Shown piece by piece: positions 1 to 13,383 of a DNA stretch of 64,000 nucleotides. Origin of the DNA: Sweltsa coloradensis (lineage: Eukaryota; Arthropoda; Insecta; Plecoptera; Chloroperlidae); contig JAMZAV010000024.1 in the NCBI GenBank assembly GCA_024449915.1, forward strand, positions 434,001 to 498,000, read 5' to 3'. A program made the position numbers and the translations under genes. The first letter of the stretch is position 1; each line of letters begins with the position of its first letter. The notes below the pieces were generated by a model, which was not told the origin of the DNA, did no database searches, and saw only the letters and a program-made list of their open reading frames with translations.

Positions 1-84
1 CTGTTTTTGACTACCTTGTCGCAAAAAGATATTTTTCCCCTGCGCGCAACGCAAGTTTTCCTGTATCGTGAACGAAGTGCGCGC

Positions 85-123
85 ATGACGCCGTTCAGTA
101 TTCTCCAACTCTTGTTGTCGCAG
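85..123 (+). CDS. candidate first coding exon (possible syndecan signal-peptide exon)
   Basis: ATG at 85 opens 13 codons (MTPFSILQLLLSQ) ending in CAG, followed by a good donor GTGAGG at 124. The exon ends in phase 0, and the first recognised syndecan exon at 21639 also begins in phase 0. The surroundings (about 40-110) are rich in CpG, as near many promoters. The hydrophobic run FSILQLLL could be the start of a signal peptide, which the recognised syndecan exons lack and must obtain from upstream. The frame stays open to the left window edge, so the real start may lie further upstream. Against it: the hydrophobic core is short and has no basic n-region. Syndecan genes usually have a very large intron after the signal-peptide exon, so a 21.5-kb intron would not be odd. 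Confidence 0.35.
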
Positions 124-3100
124 GTGAGGTGCGTACCTGGCGCAAGCAACACCTCCCACTCCCACTTCATCCTGTAACCATACAAGCGCTGAATGCTCAT
201 TCAACGATTACTCATTGATTTGACTCACTTTAGTTCTATGATCAAATGTTGCTCATTGAATTCGTCCATGGTGGTTCTTGCGGTTGGGTTGGGCGGTCGG
301 CCCGACTCCGAATACATAGCTCTAGTCCTGCATAAAGCAAGTATTTTCGTATGGTTGTTTGATGGTTTTTAAAAAAAGGCGCGTGGTAAAGACGTTCTTG
401 GTTTTGGTTATACAGCAACAATTTTGGCTACCTCGAGTGGGTTTAGCCACCAAAATCGCGACTTCTAAGAAGTGTGAGCCGTCCTAATTCTTTTTTGGCG
501 TACGTTGCCCTTTGAGTGGCTTCGTACAGTCGCACGACATGCAAAGCTCCTCCTAATAACAATTATATTACTCCGGGAATCAAACGCCGACGATTCTATG
601 TACAATATTTACTTGTTTTGTTCCTGAAGATGACCGGTTATTTTTTAATTGTTTTGATTGTGGGTAGGGCCGTCTTATGAAAGTGTAATACGTAAACAAT
701 TCACAACTTGACAATCGTTCATGACTCTCAAGTCGACTGCGGTCCAGTGCGGACATGGGCTGTCATTGTCAATGTGAGAATAATAATTGAGAGTAAAACC
801 ACATTCAGGCTTACCGCCCCATGGGAAGCGGGGGTACGGAGCTATTCCACCACTGCCCAAGGAGGCGAGGAAATGAGATAATAAGTGAATTTGTTCTCTG
901 GCATATCACGCCTAGGATGCTTTCACACCCACCCACTCAAGCAGCATATAGGGCCTACGAAGTTGAAATTGTCTAGAATTTTACCGTCGAGCACTAACGT
1001 CAACTCTAAGTCGGTATTATTACTGTATTTAATTGTTTTATAATACAAAACCTGAGTTAAAATAGTTATTTTTTAAAATTTAAAATTGGTTCTATTGTTC
1101 ACTGGTGCCTAACTCGTTCCATTCTAATGTTTCTCACAAAATTGGGGTAATAAATGTCGCACTTTCTAAGATGACGTTATTCATTTATATGATCTGAAAA
1201 TGATAATCATTAAAGTTTTCCTCGTACTGTAAGTTTCCTGATACAGACGCTGTGGGCAACACAAAGGAAGGGTCGTGACCCGCGTTGCTGGACATGACTC
1301 GATTGTGATGTGGCTTCAACTTCGAGGTGGTTTAACCTGATCCCGCAGCCATTGTCAACCAACGAGCACCACTTCTTGCAAACTAATGCGAATGAAATGT
1401 CGCTATAGTTTGCTTCACCGAAGAGTACAGAGCAGAGCCTGGTTCTAGAATCTAGCCGGGCCATCACATCGGTGGAGCCTGCTGCCTCCCGTTGCCGTGG
1501 TCCATTACTGTCACCCCCGAACGTGGGGCGTGGAGGAGTTCAACTTCAAATTAGCACCTATACCATTTCATGGCCAGTGGTGATCAAAGCCAATAGTGGA
1601 TAATGTTTAATTATTTTACAAACTAGAGATGATAGTATTTGAATATATTGGTAATATATAATATGATATCCATATTGACTCTGCTATCTACCTCCCACCG
1701 CTTGAACAGCCACATGTTTCTACCCACTCGGCACGAACATTTACTAAAACGCTTTCTGAAACTCACTTTGAAGAGGAAAGTAACACAACTTTTTTTCTAT
1801 TTTACGATTTATTTAGTACCTCCTAAAAGTCATTGAAAATAGAATATTGTCGAGACGTATAAGAAACGACGTAATGGCAAGAACGCGTATTGTAGCTATA
1901 AAAATGTCAACGTTGGCAGCGGGGAAGCGGTAAAATTAAAAATATCAAAAAATGCGAACCAGACAACTAAAACCTTTTGTAAACACGTTTCTAACATATA
2001 CTGCTTATTTGATATAATTTCACAAGAATATCAACAAGTGCGTTTATTTCATGCTTCTAAAATGTCAAGCTGAGCTAGAACACACCTCATCTGACAGTGA
2101 CGACAGTACCATATCACTAGAAAGACCAATAATAAATATATTTCCTTGATGCACAGCATAACCCTCTCTCCTGCATCCAGTGTGCTAGATGGTTTGCTGC
2201 AGAGTGCAGACTGTGTGTGATTTGATTTGATTGATTTGATAGCTTCAAACGAATGAAACGATAACATCCAACGACTTCCCTTACACATTGAATTACCTAC
2301 TTTTCTTGGACCTTTCTTGTTATTTGTAAACCACTAAAATTAGTCATTTCAGTCAACTCATAATTAATCTGCTTTGTAATTTCTCGTTGGTCAGTACATT
2401 TGGTTCTCTTTTATAATATCACATTCTGAACGCATGTGTCGTCGGCGGAGATCTCCCCCCCCCCCCCCTTTTTGACGACCTCCGACGAACGATGACAAAA
2501 ACGATGACGGCCAAAACGTGAAAACTGCCTCCCCCCACTTTCATCCCCCTTTCCGTGGCTGGTTCTGGCCAGCCTTCATGTGTCTCCTCCCCACATCCCC
2601 TAGGCTAGAGTGGCGCATGATGACCGAACGGTTGGCGCGCCCATAAACTAAATGAACCAAAACTGAACGCCAGAAATGTGTCGTTATGGTTGGTATTCGT
2701 CCTGTTTTGTGATTATTGTAATGAACGGAAAATTAGAGCGGTAACCCGAAAGTAGGAGGGAAATAACTTATCAGCAATGAAAATTTTGAAGCATCCATGT
2801 CGTTTGTTTCCATAGATGTCTTCTTTTATATGCGTATCGTGCGTTTTGGCTATGGTTTTCGTATGGGAGCTTTCATGGACGATATTTGCCACCTCGAAAA
2901 TGTAATCTTGCGTTAGTGATGGATAGGACCCCGACTCGACTTTTGGCACGAACTCTCTGAAGTCAAGTGGTAGGTAATGGATCTGAACCGGTTCCCGCGG
3001 ACACTGTGGCGCCCGGCCCGGCCTTCGCCTTCTTCCGTCTTACTTCCTCACAGATCGCCTTATTTCATTAGCAAGTTATATACATTTGTATAATTATGAA

Positions 3101-6100
3101 GGTATCCATCCACCTGTCATGTGGCCCTTTAAATTTTAAAGCGATCTTGCCTTTACTGGTGCACGTGAAGTCTTGGTTGCTGGAGGCAGTGACGCAGCTC
3201 GCCTCGGTGCATGGGGGGTCAGCTCAGTTCTCTAATCAGTCTCGGCTCGAAGTCGAATCCCAGGAACGATGTTTTGGTAAAAATCTAGGAGAGAAGTACA
3301 TTTTTGTACACGAATGCCCGCTGTGTGGTAGGCCTACGTATTTCTGGTGTGAGCTGTGATCTGACAAGGTAATTAGGGAAATTTGCTAGATAGGGAGAAT
3401 GTCCGAGGGATATTTTATGGGGTTAGGTCATTCGCAAAAAAATATTCGCAAGACTATCTGCTTACCTTATAGAAATCAGAAAAAATGCTTCCGGGACAGA
3501 CAGTGGGATGTTGTGGGGTTTGACACTTACCTCGCCTCATTACATTGAGTTTCGTTATGCAATTTTCAATTTTCAATTCTCCTCTGTGGGTGTTTTTAAT
3601 ATTTTAAGAATCAATACTCTTATTGCATGCACTGAAACATTTTACGATTTTTAATTACCGACCATATGAAATTGAAACCTAAAGAGATGAGTTTTGAAAC
3701 TCAGACATTCCTTGTTCAGATGGTATTTTCTTTTAGACATTCGTGACTTATGGCAGCTGTGACTGCAGCTATGTGGCTTCGAGCGGACCCTGGGACTTTG
3801 CCTCGTGCCCCTGTTGCCCTTCCCCCACCCCCACCCACTGGATAGTTTGTGTTCCAAGAAAATTCAATCAGACACAATTCAAATTCGCTACGTCGCTCTT
3901 AATTTGATTATATTTCTTTACTTGTTTATTTTTCGTCATGGTGTTAGGTTGGGATGCGACTTTGGCAATGTTATCATATTTTTTAATTCCCTACGCAGCA
4001 AACTATGAAATCCAAAAATTGGAACAAAGATAAAACTAATTCTTGCCCGAAAAACTTCCAGGCTCTGTACTCTTTATATGCCTATGTGCCAGGTCTATCT
4101 GTTTGACAGCATTGTCAGTATACTATTCTATAAAAAGAGCTTATTGGCCCGGAACAATATTAAAACGTAAATTAAAAACTTATGACCGAGGCCACTACTT
4201 ACTCAAAAACAAATTTTCGTGTGAAACTTCCTCACCCATCATCAGGTTGATGCTGACTGATTCCCTGATCCCGGTGAGCTGCGATGCGATGCGATGAGAT
4301 GAGATGGCAAAGATCGAGAAAACGTCATGTGAGCCAGGAGATAATTTTAAATTAAATTCTAGCTTTATATTGTTCGAGCAATTCCACTCAGCGTTCTTGG
4401 GCCATTTATTGTTTTCGTGATTGTCATCCGAGCGAGCAGAGTTAATTTTAAATTAAATTCCAGCTTGTAATTTATATTGAGTGGAGCAATTCCATTGGAC
4501 ATTCTTGGATCTTATATTGTTCTGTGTTTTGTGGTATTTATTTCATTTTTTATTGCTTGTATGATTTAATCATAAAAAGCTCTACTTGGCAGTAGGACTG
4601 TATTGTTCTTTGACCACTTCATGTATGATTGTGTATGATTGCTCGCTTAGCCGTGCACTTTCGATGCTCTTTCCCTCACTTTGTCCAAGTCTGTTGTAAT
4701 GCTCCTTTGTTCAGCACTGGCATTTCTCCCTCTGTTCGTAACAAAAGCTTCGCCACCGAGTACCGTCTGGCCTGTCACATGCCATCCTAGCCTATTCAAA
4801 TGAGCGTTGAATAGAAATGTTCCTGCTGTTATTATAACAAATCAGACATATTATTATGCACACGCGAAAACGCGCCTACACGGATTCCAAATTAATTTTA
4901 ATCATCTTTAGTCACTTCTATATTTCAAGCATGCAATTCGCTTGAAATGTTTTAAATATCTTGGTTAAATTAATTCGGAAATCAAAGTTGAATACAGGTA
5001 CACATGAACTGCGTGGCTTATTGTTTCAGTGGGCCTATAACCTATTCCTAACACAAACGCTCCATTTATGGTCCCTGGTGAAAATTTTCGTTCTTGCAGA
5101 TTTTTTTAAAACTTATGAAATGTCACATGAATTGTCACCGTTAAATTGTGTGAAAGTGTCCCCCCTATGTCGATGCTTTCGTTGTCCGTGAGTGAAAATT
5201 GTGACCAACCAGCGGTCCTATTTCATCCCAAGCTTCTTTTTGGCCGTATGATTCTCTCGTCGATGGCATCGACGTCGACAATATTCTTCTAACTTCCAGG
5301 TCACTGAAGTTAAAGTCCCCCACTGAAAATCAGTTCTAACTCTAATAAATTAAAAATTTGCTGTGGCTCGCCCTACACACGAAATCACAATAAGCCTATT
5401 GCTGTATGTTTAATTTTCTTATATTTTGTATTGTAGGTCTACAAGATAATCAATTTACTCGGTGTAGACAAGTTTAATCTCGCGTTTTCAGCCATAGTCT
5501 TTACTTTTTTGTCACTGTAATTTTAGCAGCTCTATAACTGTGCTATGTCTTACAGTAACAAACAATTGATTCGTTCGTGGCTATGGTTTTCGTCTAGCGG
5601 GCATGGTTGTGGCAACCACCTGACTTTAATTAATATTCTGGTGGCCTGCTAACGTAACATCCATTTCTCCTTTATTGCCCGAAGTACTAATTCTATATAA
5701 TTTCAATGAAACTAAAATCGCATGTCTGCTCGTTTCGTCTGGTTTGCTTGTTGCGACATTTACCTTGTCCAGGTTTACAATGTGTGCTCCCCTTCCTCAA
5801 ATATATACCTGTGGACCTCTAAAATCGTCAAAGAAAATATATTCATGATGATTTATCTGGTTTCGAGTGCCTATCGGCTATCGGCATCGGTCTTCCTCAA
5901 CTCAAACATCCGTGAAGGCGTTAACTTCAGTTCTTGTCTGTAAGCCGTCCTCGGCAAGGCATGTGAACCTCTAACTGGAACTACCCATTTAATATTGATA
6001 GCGGCTGATAAAACATGTGCTCGTTATCATGAAGGCCACATGGGTTTCCAGCTGGAAACTTCTCGGGAAAGAAATAGATATTCGTTAGCAGTCGATTAGT

Positions 6101-6539
6101 CTTTAAATTGGCAGGCTGCAGCTTTGTCGTCTGTCTTTGATATATTATTCTGATTGCGGTGGTCGTGTCAAGGGTCTTACAGGGTCAGGGTTACGAGTTA
6201 TTAATTCAGTATTTGTTCCACGTTCCCAGCGAACTCCCTTGAAAATTGAACTGGTTCAATTGGTAAAAAATATTTTTCAGAATACAAAAATACTTTTTTG
6301 AGGTGATACCCTTCTTTTGGTTTGTGTAATGGTAATTTTTTCTTTTTCTAAAGCATTTTAAGTGGCTTATTTATCGTGGCTTCGTCTCGGTTTATCGCTG
6401 TCAAGTGTCAATGAAAGACGAACAGCGAATTTCGTCCCACTTATTCCGAAACCTCAAACTAAAAGTAATAGGTGAGATTCTTGAGTGTTGAGTATTGATT
6501 GTTTGAGTAAGAACACCTCTGGGAACACATCAGTTGGGA
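124..6539. other. gene-free stretch (presumed intron 1 of syndecan or intergenic)
   Basis: No open frame here has convincing composition, domain content or splice context. Visible items are a 14-base C run near 2454-2468 and scattered TAGGCCTA-type words. Short frames up to 87 codons occur at the density expected by chance. Confidence 0.5.
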
Positions 6540-6608
6540 TTGTCGGGAGCGGGAATCGATCCACGACTTCTCAGGTGTTAGTGTCGCGTACTGAGCTACC
6601 TCTAAAGC
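6540..6608 (-). repeat. tRNA-like sequence, probable tRNA-derived SINE head
   Basis: Read on the minus strand, the stretch has a B-box-like GGATCGATTCC that fits the RNA polymerase III consensus GWTCRANNC. About 35 bases upstream is an A-box-like TAGCTCAGTACGCG. The stems are too degenerate for a working tRNA, so a decayed SINE head or tRNA pseudogene is the better reading. Confidence 0.35.
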
Positions 6609-7089
6609 AGAAATGTTGTAAATTGTTGTCTTGTTTTACAAGAACGGGAATCATATATCTTTATTAATGTTGCACATGTTAGTTTTATCAGTTTAACATT
6701 TATTTATATGCATACCAATTAGTTTTTTCACTTCTTGACAGTAAATACTTATCTTATTCTTATCACTTCATAATAATAGTGTTACTGTTGTGTATCATTA
6801 AAGATAAAGCTACACTAAGATACCAACATTTGTTATTGGGCTATTTATTATGTTCTTCTTATTTGACATTTGTTATCGAATCGAGAATTGGTAAAGATGG
6901 ATACGTACTTTTCGGGTTCCACTTCCGTTGGATTTAACTGGAATGGTGTATTGTATTTGTATTGTATTTATTGTTATTTTCCCGCCCAGCCGATATAGGG
7001 CATCAATACTGCCCTCTGTAGCCTATACATGTACAAAGAAACATCAATCTTAAACACTAGGCCGCTTCACGATCGCTTTTTTAGTCGCG

Positions 7090-7644
7090 TTGATGGATGA
7101 GCTTTTTTGTAAGTTTTCAGTTTGCGTGGGATCTCTTTACTTTTGCAAGTGCTTTTTGAACGCATTGTAGGTGATTGTTGTCAAGTTTCTATTGTTACTT
7201 GTTAATTGTTATTATATATAGGCGTACCTAAAAAACTCATATTAAAACCTTTATTCTATGGATTCTGGCTAACTTTTTCAACTTTTTCTTTCAAAAGGCA
7301 ATACATCACCATTACCTTAATGTCCATGTAAAATAATGAACGTTGTTGTAGCCCCACCGGTTTGGTCAGAATCGGCCCAAATATCACGAAAATATCATAT
7401 TAAAAATCGAAAAAACCGTAAAAGGACGATATTCATGAGAAATATTTCTTCTATTATACCCAAAAACGTGGCAAGTCTAAGTTCAGAGATTTCGAAGGTC
7501 CCCTCCAATTTTCATCAAGATCGCATATGCCGTTTGCCCAATAGAGCGCAAACAAACAGACAGAAAATAAAGAGAAAAAAAACACCCAGACAAATTTTTT
7601 TGGGGGGGTCAGTGAAATTGAAGTCTTCGGTTCGCTCATCCAAC
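7090..7644. repeat. dispersed 555-bp nonautonomous element, copy 1
   Basis: The whole stretch recurs in the same orientation at 49435-49994 with only scattered differences. Both ends carry a short inverted motif: TTGATGGATGAGC on the left and CTCATCCAA on the right. The interior has long runs of A and G but no intact gene; a 106-codon frame at 7336-7656 is not supported by the second copy. It is most simply a MITE-like or other nonautonomous DNA element. Confidence 0.75.
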
Positions 7645-10129
7645 AAGAAGCACTAATGAGAGGATAATATAATCATGCCACGCATTTGAGAGAAAAACAT
7701 TAAAATCCAAAAAAATCCAAAAATGAATGTCGCTGTGCTACACTGGCACTGCGAGGTGCAAGAATCGTAACAAGCAATATAAATAGATAGAGGTAAACAC
7801 TCCTAGACAATAACAGGAGAACCACAAACGAATCACTTACAAATGAACAAGAATGCAAACAAGGACGGGCATATGAGCACACGCACACAAACTGAACATG
7901 GTTCTCAAGGCACGGACGGACACACCAACATCGCGGCTCCCACCAACGCACACGCACACATGGACATAAGTGAAGTCGGCATACTGGTAGGCCTACTCTA
8001 CTCTCATCATCCTTATATTTATTGATCCGTCGCTTATCATCTCGATTAGACCTATGATTTCAAGAGCTCGATTCCAGCAAATTGCTTTGTAAATTAGGAG
8101 CGTAAATTATGCATTCGGGTCGTCGGTACGCGGGCCGACAGACAGCTTCTAGTTGGTGGGGTGCAGTGCAATGCAGCTTGTTCTTTTCATCTTGCACAAT
8201 AATATGTTAATCGATCATGCGATCTAGCAATGTAAGTTCCGTATTTGTGTATACCGGTGGCGGTATGACTGAGGAAAATTGCGAGTAAAACTTGATCTGG
8301 ATTTCTTGTGGTTGGAATCAAACTGCTCAGGGCAAAATATTCCCGGTACCATTTTAGTTTTAAGGCTGCACTTTCTGAGACACATGTACGTATGACAACG
8401 TTGACAATTTACATTAATTAATAATTCCTAATTTGGGCATGCTATTGTGACTGATGTGTACATACTAACAATTCATCAGTAACAAAACAAATGGAAGTAT
8501 TTACTGCCTTGGAGTTAGAATTATTGCAAAACGATAGATTTTGCAATGCGATTAGAAACGCTTTTTGTTTGTCTTGTCCTTTCCTTTGCTAACCTTGACA
8601 AATATTATGTCAATCATCATAATATCATCAAGCTATTCGCATCGCTTTAATTTATAAGATGTTTTATACAAAATATGTTAACTATAAAACGATTAGGGTT
8701 ATTTTTCTTTGTGAACAGTTTTAGAGAGAGGTCGATTCAGTTCAGTGGTCATAGTACGAGGGCGATGGTGCTGCATGCATGCACCCCGAAGCCCGAACCT
8801 CCTTGTGTGTGAACGTCGTCAAGAAGCGTCAGCGTTCCCGGGGTGAATTCAACGTTTCCAATAATTGGATCTTTACTTAAAGAATACAATGTTAAAATCA
8901 GCTTGGTGTTTGGGACTCCTGTTCTTCCGAGATAGTACAGGTAGCCTACCCATTAGAGTTGATTTTTTGGGTAAATCTCCATCTACTTTTTTATGGATGG
9001 GTACCAGTACCACTAGGGCTACCATAGGGAACTTAAAGTAGTGTTACAATGTTTGACGTGGAACGAGAACTTGACTTCTTGCCAATGTAACTTAACTTCT
9101 CGAAGTTCCTTATTGTGGGGAAGTAGCCCAAGTTTGGTGCATACGTACCATGGTCGCCCGTAAGGAGCTGGGAAGAGGTCTATGGCAGTTCTGCTTGTCT
9201 CACTGGCTGCTGAAGGTCGGCGTCATGTTTCACACTATCAGCACTCGACTCGGATTGCTTCAGGGTGTGACTTGAATTACCCACGTTCACTCACCGCATG
9301 CATTTCCGGCGCTGTCATTGCAGGTAATCAGCTTCCGTATCTTCCAGTAGTGTTCGATGCGAGGCTCATCTGCTACAAGCTGTCTGAGCGTGTACCGACC
9401 GAGGTGGCTCCATAAACACAATTGCAATCTTGGAAGGAAAATATAGATAAATGTCTATGCAATTTCATTTTTAATTGATCACAGGCCTTTGACTGTATTT
9501 TTGCAAAAAAAATATGTAAGCCTATCGTGGACAATTTTGGCATGAGTTAATGTGCTTCACCACTGAAGAAACATGTGACATTCGTGAAACATTTGTTTTG
9601 CCGTGTGCGTGAATGCTTGCAGTCACTAGTATAGAGACGATCAACTCTAAAAATCGCAAATTTGATAATTTTCATATTTCTGAAATGTGTTTAAATTGTA
9701 TTATTTTTCGTAACCAGCAAATGAAAAAATGTGTACACTTGTCCAAGCCACTTTTTCCACACCAACTAGGTACATACATAACATAACAATCGAGCAAAAT
9801 TTCAAATGTGCTTGTTTCAAAATGCGTATACGGCGAAGCTATCAGGAAGAAAATTTTCCGAAGAGTTAAATTAGTGATATTTTAATGAGGCTAGTTAGAC
9901 GCCTCGAATGAGTGCGCGCCAACCTTCGAGCCTGAAGACAGTGTCGCGCTGTGTTCTGCAGTCAACCATGGTCTCGAGTTCTTCCCAAGATGACGCGAGT
10001 GATCTTATGTAAATATTGCTCAAGGGCGCGATATCAGCCGGCCGCCGTGCGGTGTCATATTACTACGAAAGACCACTGGGCTAACGGACGTGGGTATATC
10101 TGCAGATTTCTGTTTGATACCTTTGTAAA
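7645..10129. other. gene-free stretch
   Basis: Nothing coding is recognised. The sequence is AT-rich with short frames only. A CpG-rich patch near 8750-8850 has no promoter element I can defend. Confidence 0.5.
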
Positions 10130-10394
10130 CAGTGGCGTATCCAAGGGGGGGGGGGGTTATGGGGTTGAACCCCCCCCATGCCCTATGTATGTGCCCATGT
10201 ATGATAATATATTTTTAAAAATTAAAATTAAAATATATAATTCATAGAAAATATGAGGAGGGAGCAACCTAACTCTGATACTGCATGTCTCTAAAACGTG
10301 TTTACAGGCGTTCATCGTCAAATACGTGAAATTTTCTTTCTTCTGTTTGGCATATCGACCCCCCCCCCCATATACATTCCTAGATACGCGACTG
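10130..10394. mobile_element. hAT-type MITE with 8-bp target duplication
   Basis: The element begins CAGTGGCGTATCCA and ends TAGATACGCGACTG, imperfect terminal inverted repeats of the hAT form. It is flanked on both sides by the identical 8-mer TTTGTAAA (10122-10129 and 10395-10402), the diagnostic hAT target-site duplication. Inside are a 13-base G run and a 10-base C run near opposite ends, so the ends can fold back. There is no coding capacity. The intact duplication suggests a fairly recent insertion. Confidence 0.85.
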
Positions 10395-10402
10395 TTTGTA
10401 AA

Positions 10403-11643
10403 CATGTCCACTTCCTTGAATACTAATTCCAGTGGACGCTTTTGCTCTATAAAAGATAACGTCGCCTGTTCTCAACAATCTATTACTATGATTTATCAAT
10501 GAATTTTCACAATGGCAGCAAACCTAACTAAAAAACGTAACTTCATAAAATATAAAAATTGATATAGGTTTTTGACATTTCTGAAAATTTTACAAGAATT
10601 GTTCGATACTTGATCTGAGCATTAAAAACGTGTATTTAAACAGTACAAGAATTAAAACTATGCAAAATGACATGTGTAGACGTCTTTCCAAATGTAGAAT
10701 GCGAGTTGTCCGGTTCCTAATAAAACGCGTCGTAGGCTTCATTATTTTCTTATGTTGTGGGACAGAGAGTTACCGAAACAATTTTACTGTGCCATGGGTT
10801 AGACTCGAACCGTATGTTTGCTGAAGTTAAACTTTCATTTTGTCTAAAAAAATTGTATCGTGACAAACATAATGACAAATCTTCTCGAAGCGCTTTGAAA
10901 CACGAATCGTAAGTTTGTTGAAGAGGTGAACACGTTTTGTCATGACTTGGCCCTAATTAATCAGTCACATCACATCACGCTACGTCTGCTGCGCGGTATC
11001 TCGTATGACAGTCAGCCTTGACTCCGGAGTGCTAGCTAAAGAAGTGGGTATTTGTGAAAGATAGACAGACAGACAGACAGTAGAGTCTCACTATTGGGAA
11101 CTAGTCAACTACTTACAATAACAATAACATCTTATTTTACTTTCAACTGATCTAGCTAAGTGAACAACATTTCTAGCGACAGCAAATGCAAATTTTATAA
11201 AATTTGAATTCAAGATGCCTGCGCTATCAATTACCTCCAGAAGATTCAAAGAGTTGAGCATTGTGTGTTGTAATTTCAAGGGTCATGCCTTCTTGACGCA
11301 TTGCGCTTTAGGCCTAGTTTCTCCCATTCCCCAAATGGTAACGTAATAATCCTTTTTTTATACCGTTATTAATGGTGTAGGTTCGCGAGTTTTGTTCGTT
11401 TCTTTGGTTGTATCGCCGTGTTTCCCCTCCCCCTCCCTACGGCTAGAACCACGCTGATGATTAGGTTATATAGAAGACGGTGCTTCTTGTACGGGTACTT
11501 TTTTTTATAGAGTCGATTCCATCTAAGCAATTAATATTAATATTTGTCTCTGTATTGATTGTTTTTATCCATTTAATGATAGTTATTACTTCGACTCGAT
11601 AGTAAGCACTAAATAATGTGCATAGCGTGGCATTGGCAATAGA
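10403..11643. other. gene-free stretch
   Basis: No gene is recognised. A short GACA tandem run sits at about 11066-11086. Confidence 0.5.
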
Positions 11644-11740
11644 CACTATTAGTTTGACGTCACTGCCTGACTCCAAACAGTCGTCGATACGGCTGTGTGA
11701 TTGCTCGAGGCCGGCGAGGGACGTCAGGTTTGTTTATACA
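11644..11740. repeat. partial copy of CRE-bearing repeat
   Basis: This stretch matches part of the foldback element upstream of the ZnF-UBP gene. It shares a TGACGTCA palindrome (11655-11662), a following ACTCCAA block and TCGTCGATACGGCT. It shows that the sequence around 46.93-47.09 kb is a dispersed repeat rather than unique promoter DNA. Only one arm and part of the centre are recognisable. Confidence 0.6.
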
Positions 11741-12119
11741 CAATACCCGTGAGTCTAACTATACTTATCATTGTGTTTATTATTGTTTATTTTCCCATCA
11801 TTTTTATTTAAAATTATTAAACATTGTAATGCTCAACAATTGACTATCAATTAAAGTAAGTCGCTAGAGTCGGTCGGTCGGTATCGTCCAAAAATCAATC
11901 TCCATCCATAGTGTATGTGATCCGGTTGTTACATTATGTACTAGATTGCCGGTCAATAGTGGATCCGAATTCCTTAAAAGATAACGGTATCATGTGTGAT
12001 ACTGACAACTACGCATCTCGCCTTGGTGTCGGCATCGTGTTCTCTGAATCGGCTGACTGGCTCTGACCTCAACACAAAGATACGATACTGATTGGAGTCA
12101 TATCCAAGTTAGATTCGTT

Positions 12120-12703
12120 CAGGCGCGTAGGAAGGGGGGGGGGGATGGGGGAGTTTCCCCCCCACTTTTTAACGTGACCCCCCCCCCCACTTCAGAATCT
12201 TAGAAATTCAGCCTCGCCGTAAATACGCACGGAAACAAATTCTGAATAACGAATTTCCAATAAAAGTGATTTTTTTAATCCATTATACTTACTGATAATG
12301 ACTTGTTTTGGCACGTCTGCAGTGTATTCTCCACTTCCCTTTCCCTTACCTTATACCTCTTTATAGTAATGATCAAAAATTTCGACAATCCTATTATTGT
12401 TCGACGTGATCAATGATAAGCCTATGCATATTCAATGGTTGTAGCATGCATGGTCTATCTCTTAACTATTCCAATTTTATTTAGAGTTTTATAGTTTTAA
12501 CTGTACAAAAAATACATCAATTTGGTATTGCATTCAGCCCACGATTTTTTTCTAGAACGCACCAAACACACTCTAAAAACCTAATTTTCAAAATTTTCGC
12601 CTGCGGCGCTGTAGTTGGGGGGCCAAACCCCCCGTACTTGGCAGCAGATTTGTTGTTTCCCCCCCCCCCCCCCCCCCCTCGAAAAGGAGTTCCTACGCGC
12701 CTG
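12120..12703. mobile_element. hAT-type MITE with 8-bp target duplication
   Basis: Terminal inverted repeats CAGGCGCGTAGGAA and TTCCTACGCGCCTG are perfect over 14 bases. The flanking 8-mer GATTCGTT is identical on both sides (12112-12119 and 12704-12711). Inside are long G and C homopolymers next to each end and an AT-rich centre without coding potential. A subterminal block near 12555-12615, containing AACCTAATTTTCAAAATT, recurs near 53985-54070 and 55060-55110, so those stretches belong to the same family. Confidence 0.9.
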
Positions 12704-13316
12704 GATTCGTTTACAATCCTAAGGCCTACCTACTAAAAATGGAAAACATTTTTATAACGAACGTCCTATACCGAATGCATTTTTTTTTTTTTATTGAACA
12801 AATTGGTATCTTCCGGTAGGACTATTACTTGTTGGTAAGTAAGAAGTTGACAACATTGAAAGATAAAGTTTGTGAGGGGCGCTAGAAGACTAAAACATCG
12901 TCGCGTCTGTAGGACTGTTGTGAGGTGAACAAAGACTTGTGGTTGTTACTCAGGCTTCGCAAACGAGATTTGTAGTCACGTAGAAAAGATTGAGCGTATT
13001 TGTAGTTTTGTTTCGTCATTTTATCATATGGGATGAGGCCGCAAAAGATGCTAACTCGTTAAAAATAAGAAAAATGCTTGCGATTTTTCTAAAAAATCTT
13101 TCATTGATTTCCCTAAGAGTAATAGGTATAATTATTGTTTCGAGGATTTGGAGGTTCTTTGTTAATTTCGTCAAGTTTTGAGAACCCTACCTATTTATGG
13201 CAGAGTGCGAATAAACACAGGGAAAGGCGAATTTTTTGTATTGTCTGCTTAATTTATATTTGTTAGAAAGGATACGCGTTGTTGATTTATTGAGCATTTG
13301 TTGTTTTAAAAAAAAA

Positions 13317-13382
<66 letters not shown>

Positions 13383-13383
13383 T
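13317..13383. repeat. AAT microsatellite
   Basis: About 22 uninterrupted AAT units preceded by a run of A. It accounts for the polyasparagine stretch in the overlapping open frame, which is therefore not a gene. Confidence 0.97.

Noticed and set aside
1210..1467. Minus-strand frame with an F-box-like segment (DISFALVCKKWCSLV)
   Set aside because: Only about 20 residues resemble an F-box, and the leucine-proline start is missing. No leucine-rich repeats, exon boundaries or neighbours support a gene.
7336..7656. 106-codon frame in the 7090 element
   Set aside because: The second copy of the element does not keep this frame, and the residues are dominated by A-run translations.
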